A program made the position numbers and the translations under genes. Positions 37,814 to 47,775 of a stretch of DNA of 64,000 bases are shown here, piece after piece. The stretch comes from Combretum micranthum. Taxonomy: Eukaryota; Streptophyta; Magnoliopsida; Myrtales; Combretaceae. Each line of letters opens with the position of its first letter. The first letter of the stretch is position 1. Below the pieces are notes generated by a model. The model ran no database searches. It was given only the letters and a program-made list of their open reading frames with translations, and had not been told where the DNA came from. The DNA lies in contig JAMXBD010000014.1 of the NCBI GenBank assembly GCA_024138025.1, forward strand, positions 372,001 through 436,000, read 5' to 3'.

Positions 37814-38252
37814 CTAACTGTGGTAACCTTCATCATCTAGCTTTCCTGCTGAAATCGGGTTCAGGCGGATAGCTAGTACATGTCTCACATCTTTGAGAAT
37901 GAGTCTGCAACTTGTATTAGTTTGCAAAATAATATTTCCAATGCCTATAATCTTTGAAGTTTCATTATTTCTCATCCTAACATTGCCATAATCACCAGCA
38001 ATGTAAGATGAGAATAACTCACCATGTGCAGTCACATGAAAGGAGACATCAGAATCAAGCATCCAGTCACTATCATGACCTACAAGACTAATACAACCCT
38101 CATCCCATGTAACCACTACCTCACCATCTGCTGCTACAACAGTGGTGTCTTCATCTGAATCATCACCTTTACCCTTACCCTGCTGTTTCTTCCACAGTTT
38201 ACAGTCCTTCTTGAAACGACCTGGCTTATCACAATAGAAACACTTGAGGTGA
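37814..38252 (-). pseudogene. Copia protease and gag zinc knuckle
   Basis: A damaged zinc knuckle (CFYCDKPGRFKKDC, where the His is replaced by Arg) lies at 38,210-38,252. A Lys/Asp-rich linker follows, then a protease segment WMLDSDVSFHVTAHGELFSS (the usual D-S-G is D-S-D) and LKDVRHVLAIRLNPISAGKL. The gag sequence in front of the knuckle is absent: at 38,252 the sequence switches abruptly to an inverted LTR piece of another family. Confidence 0.8.
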
Positions 38253-38545
38253 AATACAACACAATTTTATATATTTTTCCTAAACCTAGACAGAGATCTT
38301 AAGAGGAAATTGTTGTAAATCCATCGGTTTGTAGTAAGATTATGTGATCCACTAGTGGGACTAGTGAAGATTGTGTTGTATCCCATTATTTCATATAATG
38401 GAGAATTTTAGTGCGGCGGTGGTCCTGTGGTTTTTCCCTACATTGGGGTTTTCCACGTTAAATCCCGATGTTGATTGTTTTATTTTTGTTTGAATTATTT
38501 TTTAATGGCTTCTGTAAGAGGAAAAGGATCAAGCTTTTCCTAACA
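38253..38545 (+). repeat. LTR fragment of a second copia family, inverted
   Basis: Read on the plus strand this 293-bp piece has features of the U5 side of a copia LTR: gtggtttttccctac, ggggttttccacgttaaatc, then an AT-rich run and the terminus CTTTTCCTAACA. It shows no similarity to the short LTR at the other end of the insertion. Its left side, joined to gag, is truncated. The outer end coincides exactly with the target-site duplication. Family identity is inferred from general LTR features. Confidence 0.6.
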
Positions 38546-38574
38546 TAATACCACTTTCTATACTAACTCTCATA

Positions 38575-38619
38575 CTTGATCTTGGTCTTGGTCTTGGTCT
38601 TGGTCTTGGTCTTGGTCTT
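38575..38619 (+). repeat. Hexanucleotide cttggt repeat in the 5' LTR
   Basis: There are about seven units (first cttgat, then six cttggt) against about three at the equivalent place in the 3' LTR (23,611-23,628). Confidence 0.9.
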
Positions 38620-39777
38620 CTTGCTTATATTCCTGTCAACAACAATATATAGGAGCATGAACATAACAAGCTTATTGAATAACAGAATCTTAACACAATT
38701 CATTAAAATCAAATAAGGCTTTATTATCAATCATATGCAATGCAATAATCAATCATATGTAACAAACATAGTTTGGATAATCGAAATCCAAACAAATGGA
38801 GATTTACGCCCTCTCTTGGGGGTTGAAGGAACTATCTTAAGTAAATTACACCTAGGAGAGACTAAGAACTAAGGAAGGAGAAGTTTTATTTATTTTTATA
38901 TAGAAATATAATAACTCAACTTGACCTTAGAACTTAGAAACTCCACTAAGTATTAACATTTCATATCACCATAAGGGGCGACGTCCTTCGTTGTCTATTT
39001 AGTTCCTATGGAACCAAAAGAATAGTGATAACTTTTCTTGTAGAACCACATATCCATTTCTATTTGCTAGAAAAACTCAAAGTTACCATAGAACCAAAAT
39101 GTTATTATGTAATGCGTTTACCATGCAAATGCAAGTTATGTATGCATGAAATGCATAACTGTTTAATTTAAGGATCAAATAAAACTTAGATCATATTACT
39201 TCATGACCATATCAATTTCAAATAATCCTTAGTTCACATTATTCAATCAATACTGAGAAAATAATTATCACTTTATTACTAGAGTTTAACATTTATCAAG
39301 ACATCACACAACATGCATCACTTTCAATCCCTATATACATAACCAATTCAATTTATACATTAGAACTAGTGCCACTATTTTACAAACACAAGCAATGTGA
39401 GAAGATTTCAGTTACTTACCCTTGCATTTCACCTCAATCGTCGTAATAATCAATCAAGAAATCTAGGTCTTGATTTAGGGTTCCTATAAGATAGAAAGAC
39501 TTATATTACTAAAGATTTAACATGAAAAAAAAAAGAGTAAATAAGGTTTTAAACTCAAAAGGGACATATACAAGATCAAATGCCCATACACCCTTGGCCA
39601 TGTCCCATGCCAAAGGGCGTGTCAAATAGAGCAAAGAACAAGGGCCACCATGCCCCTCAGCACTTTCTATATCAAGGGGCGTATCCAAGCAGAGCTTGGA
39701 CATTGAGGCTACCACGCCACTTGCTACCCCCCATATGGAGCCAATGTAGATACAGGGACTACCATGCCCCATATGTT

Positions 39778-39845
39778 TGGTGTGTGTGTGTATGTGTGTG
39801 TGTGTGTGGTGGGGGGGGAAGGAAGGGAAGGGAGGGAGGGAAGGG
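39778..39845 (+). repeat. (GT)n and G-rich tract
   Basis: A tgtgtg run interrupted once by 'tatg' is followed by a nine-G run and a ggaagggaaggga stretch, inside the gypsy 5' LTR. The 3' LTR has only 'ggtggttggggggtgagc' at this place. Confidence 0.85.
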
Positions 39846-40525
39846 CATATGTCCACTTAAATGGGCACTCAGAACGTGCCACGCCCTCCACCACGCCCTA
39901 TGCCAAGCATGCAGTGAAACTATCACGCCCCATAGGGTACCCTAAACGTAACAGTCCGCCACATGCCATATAAGATTCCCGAATTACCACCTTAGTCTTT
40001 CGGGAGTCTCACATAGATGTAAGGCGTACCTTTACTCAATAGAGTACAAGTCCGAATGGAGATAAAAGCTTAATTTGGCATGCATGGGCAATAGGATATA
40101 ATTCATGAACATAAATGAATATTACATAATTCTAAGGGGCATTCCCCCGCAAAAGAATATTTAGCGGTCCATCACAGTCATCCAAGTCTTAGAAGTTTTC
40201 TATGGAAGTCTAATACAAAAATTATAACTTCTAGGGAAAACTCCTAGCTTCTACCTGTTCAGCCGGGTCTCTTCGCCTAAGCCATAAATGCGTAAGCTGC
40301 AAAAGGAATGGTCTGTAGGGATGTAAGCTAACTAGCTTAGTGAGTGTAATCTCCCACAAAAACATTTATATCACAACAATTCAACCAAGTTATTAATCAA
40401 GCAAGTGTATGCATCAAACACATGAGTTCAACATACATATGACCAACCGGAAATCATATGTGGATGGAATTGCGCCCTCCATCCCGGGTTAGCAGATTAA
40501 CGAATCCTGCGGTACGACAATATCC

Positions 40526-40702
40526 CGTTTATGGCTCACGGCTAACCTACGATTATTCGATGTCGTTTATGGTTCACGACTAACCTACGATTATTCGATG
40601 TCGTTTATGGTTCACGACTAACCTACGATTATTCGATGTCGTTTATGGTTCACGACTAACCTACGATTATTCGATGTCGTTTATGGTTCACGACTAACCT
40701 AC
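40526..40702. repeat. 38-bp tandem repeat inside the solo LTR
   Basis: The unit starts at 40,526, 40,564, 40,602, 40,640 and 40,678 (the last one partial, about 25 bp). It contains 'cgtttatggttcacgac' and 'taacctacgattattcg'. Units are nearly identical; only the first differs, by two bases (gctcacggc), so the array is young. Confidence 0.95.
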
Positions 40703-42706
40703 AAATGCTCATGCTCCATCCCCTTGTGATATGCACATGTCAATTTATCATTTACTCAAGTAGTTGATTAAGCCAATTTACTTAGGCGATCAATCAATTT
40801 ATCAGACAATCCATCATAGCTAACTATACAATCAAAGTTTATCACCCGGTTTCGATATTCTTAATTTGTTTCTCATATCATCAACAATCATATAATTTCC
40901 CAATAATCCCCATTATTCATATTCCATTCAATTGACCTACATTCTAGTGCACTACTTTACAAGCACATACAATAAATGAATTGGGAAGAAAAACTCACTC
41001 CGCCATTGGTACTCCGGTCTTCTAGTAGTAATAGTCCGGAGGTAACTCGTCACCGTCCACGGGTTCACCTATTCATATAAGAAATTACCCTAATAAGTAT
41101 TCTATCAACTTAGGACACTAAAACTCTAAGGAAACTTAGTGAAATCGGAATTCGCGTCATTTCCGAAGTTCCGTTTTAAAATGGCCATAACTTGGTCGTT
41201 TTAAGTCGGAATTTCGCAAATTATATACCGATTCCTATCTACTTCGGAAGAGCTTTCCAAATATGAAGTTTAAATCAAGTTTTGAAAATATCTAAGCCTC
41301 GGAATTGAGGGATCAGATCTGTACAGCGGGTTCCTTGATTCCAAAAATGCGGTTTTGATGAATGCATTTGAGATTCCTAAGTATAAAATGATGCTAAATG
41401 CAATGGTAATGATTTTCCCTATCATGAATGTCATGATGTGAACTTTAATGAGTCTATGTTCTTACGACTTTTTGGATTTAAAGAACTTTACAAATAAACT
41501 TTTCTTAGAAACCATTTCATACTAAAAGCTTAGTAAGTGAGATTATTACACTTGACCACATCTACATTTTACATGTATTTCCTTTAGAAAAACTCTACTT
41601 TATTTAAAGAAATTTTGATCCTTATATTAGTTATATCCTAAGGCCTTTATTTCTTAATAAAATCTACATTTACAACTTTTAAGTGGGTCTTTTACTATGG
41701 GGTTTCCAAAAATCCGAATTTACAAAAGTTCATTTTCAAGTTGATTCCTTTAGGAAAAATATATTTTATACTTGAAACTTTAAGTATCTATTATACCTAT
41801 ATCCTAAGGACTTCATTTATTTGAGAAAATATCATTTTTGAAGTTGGAAAAATAGTGTTTTCTAACCCTAATCCATTATTACGAATTTGGTTTTTCATAA
41901 CTTTTAACTCAAAACTCCTATGGACTTCATCTCTTGTTTTCAACATTTTCTTTAGTAAAAACTCCTTTAGACTCATGAAAAATACCACTAATCATTATCT
42001 ATTACCCATAGGCTTTATTTCTCTTATAAAATATAAGTTTAGAAGTTGTTAAAAGTGTTTTTGACCTTGGTTTTCAAAGTCATCCGAATTTTCAAAAGTC
42101 TTTTTCTTGTAAAGTACTTTTCTTTTTGACTTCATGGACCCATATATATATAGATCTATACACTAGAAAGTCATTTACTAAAGACAAAAGTGTTAAAGAC
42201 TATTTATGCACATATGAACAAAATAATAATGAAACTATAAATGCCTACATGCTCATGAGTAACAAGATGATGGATCTACTTTATCAAAAGCTTAAATGAG
42301 TTTTAAAAACATAAAAACCATATTTTTATAAAAGATCCTTTGTTTAAAAGACTTTTTGATGGATAAAAGTAAAGCTTTTGGTATGGAAACTCTTTAAAAG
42401 ATAGATCTACTTGTAATGGTTCGGGATTTTTGTTTTGCTATCTCATTGTTCCTACTACAAGATCATGGGAACATAGAGTTGAGATAACCAAAAATCACTT
42501 AGCCATAACAAGTTCATGAGTTGGAAGTAGTGGAGCATAACTTACTTGAAGTGGATGTAAGATAGAAGAGAAAAATGAGAAGTTGAGAGTGTGTGTGGTG
42601 GCTCCACAAGTTTCGGCCAAAGGGGAAAAATAAGGAGAGGAAGAGAGCTTTTGCACACTTTGTGAGTTTTGGAAAAGAAAGAATGAGGAGAGAGAGAATA
42701 AAGATA

Positions 42707-42717
42707 GTTTATATAGG
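42707..42717 (-). promoter_or_regulatory. TATA box of the solo LTR
   Basis: Minus strand cctatataaac is followed by a CT-rich leader (ctttattctctctctcctc). A 25-base C run (G on the plus strand, 42,763-42,787) lies about 45 bases upstream. Confidence 0.5.
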
Positions 42718-42762
42718 AAGTGAAATAGGTTAAATGGAGAAGGAAAAATCAAATTGAAGCAT

Positions 42763-42787
42763 GGGGGGGGGGGGGGGGGGGGGGGGG
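42763..42787 (+). repeat. Poly-G tract, 25 bases
   Basis: It is an uninterrupted run of G on the plus strand, inside the solo LTR and just upstream of its presumed promoter. A minus-strand reading frame starting with eight prolines is only a translation of this tract. Confidence 0.9.
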
Positions 42788-43616
42788 CCATATGCGCCGG
42801 TTTTGAGAAGGCAAAGGGGGGAAAAACTTGATGATTTCCATTTGATTTGGCCTTGATTTGATCTTTGCTTCCTTTGTCATACTTTGTAAGATATGAAGTG
42901 ACAAAAGTTATGGAAGAATGGGTTTGATTTGAGTGATAGTAAGGTTTAGGCTTGTAGGGTGGCTAATAGGTAGTGTAGGTGTACTTTATGAATAGTAAAG
43001 AATAGTTGACAAGACAATTTTTAATTTCCGGTAGTAATGAAATACGAATAAAAAAGGCTATAAATATATTTTTCATGAACCGGAAAATTATGAAAAATAT
43101 ATTTTTGAAATCCTTATTTTATTTCGATTCAAATGAGTACTCATAAGAATATTTTTGAAATTCTAGTTCCGGAACACGTTTTTCTATAATGGGTCTCGGG
43201 ATGACCCGGAATTGAAATTTTCTTAAAATCAGATATTTTCTTAGTTTGAATTATATTCAAGAACTATAATCAAAATTAAATTTTCTTAGAAAAGTTTATT
43301 AACTGGAAACCGAGAAAAAGCCGGAATTAGGGTTTCTAGTTCTCACTCCAGGCTTGAGCTACTCCAGTTTAGGGTTTTGGTTTCCGGTTCTAAGGTTATC
43401 TTAGCTACTTGAAAAACCGGGGTTTACAGAAACAAACTTCGAAACTCTGAAATTTGCACATTTCAACCAACTTAAAATATCTTGTTACCATCAAATATCC
43501 TCTAACATCAATATACAAGACTCATATTCATCTTCATAATTCCCTACACTAAGCCATCCTCAACATCAACTCCAACAAATCAATCCTACACAACTTTACG
43601 TCTTTCCAACCAACAA

Positions 43617-46600
43617 ATCCAACAACATGACAATGTATAACTAGAATCTTTTATTAATCCAAATGAAGAGAGGTTAGGTCTTTATGACATTTAATCATTG
43701 ATATTATCTGTTGAATCAAAATGGCAATCAATGGCCAAGATAAGATTTTGTTAGAGAAATATTGGAATTGGACTGTCCAATTCCAATAGGCCTTACCATA
43801 AGCTTGTCATGCCAAGTTTATCTTGATCATCTAAAGATAGATGGGCTTGACTCTTTGGACGCTATTACTTTAACCTAAAGAGTCAACTCCAACACAAAAT
43901 TAAGCTTAAAACCTATAGATCAAATTTATCCTCTATAAGCATAAATTTTGCATATAAAAAGGAAGATAACAATTAGTTCAATGATATCTTTTTTCTAAAA
44001 TTTTTTTATTAATTCACTTAATCAATATCATAGTTATGTTTTAGATTCATTCAATTATCCTTTTTCCTATATTAATCAATCAAGAAAACTAAATTAATAT
44101 TACACCCATTACTAGTATGCATTTGAATCAACTTATATTAAGTCAAAGGATCACAATTTACTAACTAATAATGTCACGAGAACAATATAATCTTGATTTA
44201 TTGACCTCATCCTCCATATTCTTCTCTGTAATGGAAATCTTAAAATAAAAAAGAAAAAAAAATCGATAATAGATCCTTATCATAATCTAAGCTTTCTTTT
44301 CTACGAATAATCCCGATCCTCTTCTTCTTTGATTGCCCAATCTACTCATCAAAAGAAAGTTGAATAAATATAAAGTAAATTGCATCGAAACATATCAACA
44401 TCTAAAAGTAAGTTTACTTAAAGTATCAATTTTTGAATAATTAAAAAGAGAAAGGTTTAGAGATAAATTTATTTAAACTATCAACGTTAAGTTATTATAA
44501 AGGAAATTCAATATTTTGTAAAGTAAGTCAAATAAAGTATAAATAATTGATCATTGATGAAAATTAAGGAAACTTAATTGAAAAACAATCCAAAAGGTAA
44601 GGAACTTAAATGAACTTTGTAAAGTGTTGATATCTTATTTTATTCACTTTGCAAAACGTTGATTACTCTTTTAAACCACTCAAAAAGCTAATACCTTAAA
44701 TGAACTTACTCTCAAATATTGATACCTTTCGATATAATTTACCCTTTATTAATATTGTAAAATCTATAATCACAAGTGCAAAGCAAATTTACTAAATAAA
44801 GACCTATTAGTTATCAAGTTGTGTTCATGACAAGTTATGTGAGTTGAATTCATATTCAATTTTTAGGTAATATTATGACATTCGCCTTCCTTTTAGATTT
44901 TATATAGTCATATGTTTAGGTGAAAAAAAAAATCTTTTTAAGAATTATACAATTTCTACCATATATTGACTCATACATTCTAAAGGAAAGAATACTAATA
45001 TTATATTATTCTAAATCTATGAAGCGCGTATCATCATCTTCAATTCATATATGCTTAGCCCCAATTATCTGCTTTGAATAAGAGATAATGGAAGCTGACT
45101 AAGGTGCAATAAAAATTTGTGATAAGTACAATTTAGATCCATAATACAAGACATTAGGATTAAAAAAAAATTGCGTCAAAGGTCCCTGTTCAAGGGACAA
45201 ATAAAGGTCACTTATAGAAGCATTGTTAATTAGCTTTAATGTGATAGAATGCCTACTCTTGGTATAATACATTAACTTGTTTTGGTTAATTGAGCTTGAT
45301 ATTTTAAGAATAAAGTGTTCAAGCCCCTAAAGGAGAGAAGGAATTAGTGTGTATTACACATGATATGTTTTATATACTTAGTGCGTAAGTACTAACAAAA
45401 TTTTAGGAAAAATTATAAAAAAAAATTAACTTGTGTTTTGAGTCTTTAGGGTAATGGGTAGCCATGGGCTACTCCTACCCTTAAATTTAAAAAAAAAAAA
45501 TTGGAAAATGAGTAAAATATATGATGAGTCAAATTAAGATCACAACTCTACTATGGGTCAAGCCGCCTACTACACAAATGATGGATCACAATCCACATTT
45601 TGTTTAATAGCTCACCATTTGTTCTAAGATTAAGGAGTGGCCAGCTACCACTTTTAGGGGATTTTTTTATTCTTCTTCTTCTTCTTCTTCTTATCTATGG
45701 AGAGGGGTGGGTGGGGGACAACAGCCAATCGTTGTTCTTTTCTTACATATATTTTTGAGACCCTTTTTCATTTTCTACATATTGTATTATTTGTAAAGTA
45801 AATTGTATAAAACATCTCCTGGAATGTTTTAAAATTGCACGAATCTCTTACTTTTTAAAAAGTCAAACCTGGATCCTTAAAACCTATTTTTCATTCAAGT
45901 TAAATAGCATGGACACCCTTATTGTTTAAAAAGTCTAGCATAGAAGAACTTTCATTTAAGAAGTTTTAAATTAAGAATTACATTTCATTCAATTAGAAAA
46001 ATATTATATTAATTGGATTTATCAATACAAAACAATTCATAAGTAAAGTGTTAGAGACATCCATTCAAAAGTCAAACTGTCTCACCTAGAGAATAGTATA
46101 ATTTTTCTTACAAGGACAAAACTCACCTAACTAGCAAATACAAAAACCATAAATGATTTAACGTAATCCTTCACAAGGGGGATGACAATAAAAGGAAAAG
46201 GAAAAGGAAAAAAATGATTAAAATATAAAATTGAAATTAAATTTAAACTACTTATTCAAGAAATTGATGATAATCCAAAATTTTAATTGACATGATCTCT
46301 TCATATTTATTATATCTATGGAAGTAGACATATGCAATTGATTGTGGTCAATCGGTGACAGTGGAAATGATAGAAAAAAGTTATATCTAGAAATTTTTAT
46401 TTAACAAAGAGATAGATAAAGATGGATTTGCGCTCTTAAAAGTAATGAAAGAAGGAAAAAGAATTCTAAACAACCTCTCTCAAAGGTTAGAGTTTTTTCT
46501 CTCTCTCTCTCCCCAAATTAAAAGTTAGAGTTCTAGGTTCTTTTTTTTTTTTTTTTCTTTTTAATGTATGGGAGAGATGCTCCAATAAGGTCTCTTTTGA

Positions 46601-46929
46601 TTGAAAAATGTTAAAGGAGATTAATCTGAATTGCATACAAGCCATAGTGCGTACAAGACAAATGACATGTCTCCTACTTACTGCACGCTCAATCACAAGG
46701 TAGAAGATTTCTAGAAGGAAAAATTGGCATTAATGATAAAAGGACTGAAATATAAACTAATAATAAAAAAAGAAAGGGAAAAAAGAAAAGAAAAGAAAAG
46801 AAAAGGAAAAGGCACTCCTTCTTGATCTAAGTATGCAAGCACACCCTCTTACGTCTTATAAATAATTTATATACAGTAATTCTTAGCTTTCTACCTATGG
46901 TGTCTTTCTTCTCTTCTTCTATTTTGTTG
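43617..46929. other. AT-rich intergenic sequence
   Basis: It has no supported gene. It contains one MITE (44,373-44,744), a ttcttcttc run near 45,670-45,692, an oligo-T and CT-rich patch near 46,500-46,560, and the probable 3' untranslated part of the gibberellin 2-oxidase gene just below 46,930. Confidence 0.5.
44373..44744. mobile_element. MITE, family A, copy 1
   Basis: The left end agtaaattgcatcgaaac and the reversed right end ggtaaattatatcgaaag continue into matching 'atcaacat', 'aagtaagtt' and 'ttaaagtat' blocks, so the two ends form a long imperfect inverted repeat. The middle holds 'caatattttgtaaag' and 'gatcattgatgaaaat' motifs also seen in the copy at 52,079. It is non-coding. Confidence 0.65.
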
Positions 46930-47172
46930 TCATTTAATCTTGAACAGATCAAGACGAGCGTCTGCGAGTCGGAGCGAGTATAATGTTTTTTTATAATCGC
47001 TCCAAGAGAAGGGCCTGAAGAGACATGGAGTTTGTGGTGACACCATTTCTGGTAGAGGAGAGATCCATGCATCCAGTGGTGGAGCCCCAAAATACATCAT
47101 TGACATTCTTGATTTTAATGAATTAGCCATTGCTCTATGTCTCACGCTCTTTAGCCTCCCATTTGATAGCAC
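46930..47172 (-). CDS. GA2ox: GA2ox exon 3
   Basis: It is 243 bases long. The acceptor is atgaag/GTGCTA. It encodes [15 protein letters not shown] to LDLFKIK and a TGA stop, including the third iron ligand His and the R-x-S motif for 2-oxoglutarate. Intron 2 (47,173-48,229) is 1,057 bases. Confidence 0.92.
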   Translation of the reverse strand: MLSNGRLKSVRHRAMANSLKSRMSMMYFGAPPLDAWISPLPEMVSPQTPCLFRPFSWSDYKKTLYSLRLADARLDLFKIK

Positions 47173-47743
47173 CTTCATCATATAAAATTTGAAAAAAAAA
47201 ATATTAATTAATAAATAAATCAAAAAACTCAATTTCTAGAATCAAAATTAACCATTTTATTATAATTATATATCACAAATAATATCACAACCCTTCTTTT
47301 AAACACGCACATCCAACTAGATTTTATTTTATGCATTTTTGACAAAAAGATAGATAGACTCTCTTGAACAATCTATGTAATAAGATTTAAATCAACTATA
47401 AAACATGATCATACATTATCTAATTTGAGTTTTTTTTTTCAGATAACAGCTAGGAAAGAAAAAATCAATACCACGCAATCAGACAAGTTGAGGATGAAAT
47501 TTGCAAAAGTCAAATATAATTAAATATTATCTTACTCGTCACAAAACCTATAGGTTACCTTAATCAATAGCATTATAGGATACCATAAAAACAAAACAAA
47601 ATAAGTTGAAAATCCAACAACACCTACACATTTTTAAGCAAAACATTAATATACAATTTATGATTCAAATCTGTTAAGAGGCAAATGGACTCCCTATTTG
47701 ATTTTTTTTTTTTTTTCGAAAACCCGACTTAGAAAGTATAGAA

Positions 47744-47775
<32 letters not shown>

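Larger units (their letters stand above)
34223..38545 (-). mobile_element. Chimeric Ty1/copia insertion
   Basis: This 4,323-bp insertion is bounded by TGTTAGG...CCTAACA and flanked by a perfect 5-bp repeat taata (34,218-34,222 and 38,546-38,550). Removing it and one taata aligns base for base with the 3' LTR near 23,580. On the minus strand the order is: an inverted piece of an unrelated LTR, a gag zinc knuckle, protease, integrase, reverse transcriptase, RNase H, polypurine tract, a 115-bp LTR, primer-binding site, a gag N-terminal fragment, a second primer-binding site, polypurine tract, and a 118-bp LTR. The pol is Tork/Tnt1-like and broken by stops. Confidence 0.85.
39921..43428 (-). mobile_element. 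Long solo LTR inserted in the gypsy 5' LTR
   Basis: This 3,508-bp insertion is flanked by a perfect gaaac repeat (39,916-39,920 and 43,429-43,433). The uninterrupted 3' LTR reads gtagcgaaacaaacttcc at the equivalent site. On the minus strand it starts TGTAAACCCCGG and ends GGGGCGTGATA (final CA changed to TA). It contains a TATA box near 42,707-42,717 followed by a CT-rich leader, which is an LTR promoter arrangement. No coding sequence is present. It is the same family as the LTR at 29,743-33,459. Confidence 0.85.
23221..43616 (-). mobile_element. Ty3/gypsy chromovirus (Tekay/Del-like), nested and decayed
   Basis: This is one minus-strand element. It has a 3' LTR at 23,221-25,906, a polypurine tract, a broken pol and gag, a primer-binding site at 33,880-33,891, and a 5' LTR beginning at 33,897. 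The two LTRs align over most of their length but are visibly diverged, so the insertion is old. Three later insertions (29,743-33,459; 34,223-38,545; 39,921-43,428) stretch it to about 20.4 kb; without them it is about 8.8 kb. The 5' LTR lacks its first ~800 bp, so the outer TSD cannot be seen. Long LTRs and the C-terminal chromodomain-like tail fit the Tekay/Del clade. Confidence 0.85.
33897..43616 (-). repeat. 5' LTR of the gypsy element, interrupted and truncated
   Basis: The LTR is present in three pieces: 33,897-34,222, 38,546-39,920 and 43,429-43,616 (target-site copies included). Each piece is collinear with the 3' LTR. Homology stops near 43,616, equivalent to about 25,101 in the 3' LTR, so roughly the first 800 bp on the minus strand are missing. 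The gaps are the copia chimera and the second solo LTR. Confidence 0.8.

Noticed and set aside
39580..39973. Overlapping frames with Val-Cys repeats
   Set aside because: They are produced by the (GT)n and G-rich tract inside the gypsy 5' LTR and cross the border of an inserted LTR at 39,921.
40526..40702. Regularly spaced direct repeats resembling a CRISPR array
   Set aside because: The 38-bp units abut head to tail with no unique spacers, and they lie inside a plant LTR; it is an ordinary minisatellite.
42495..42791. Frame starting with a run of prolines
   Set aside because: The prolines come from the C25 run; the rest lies in the CT-rich leader of a solo LTR.
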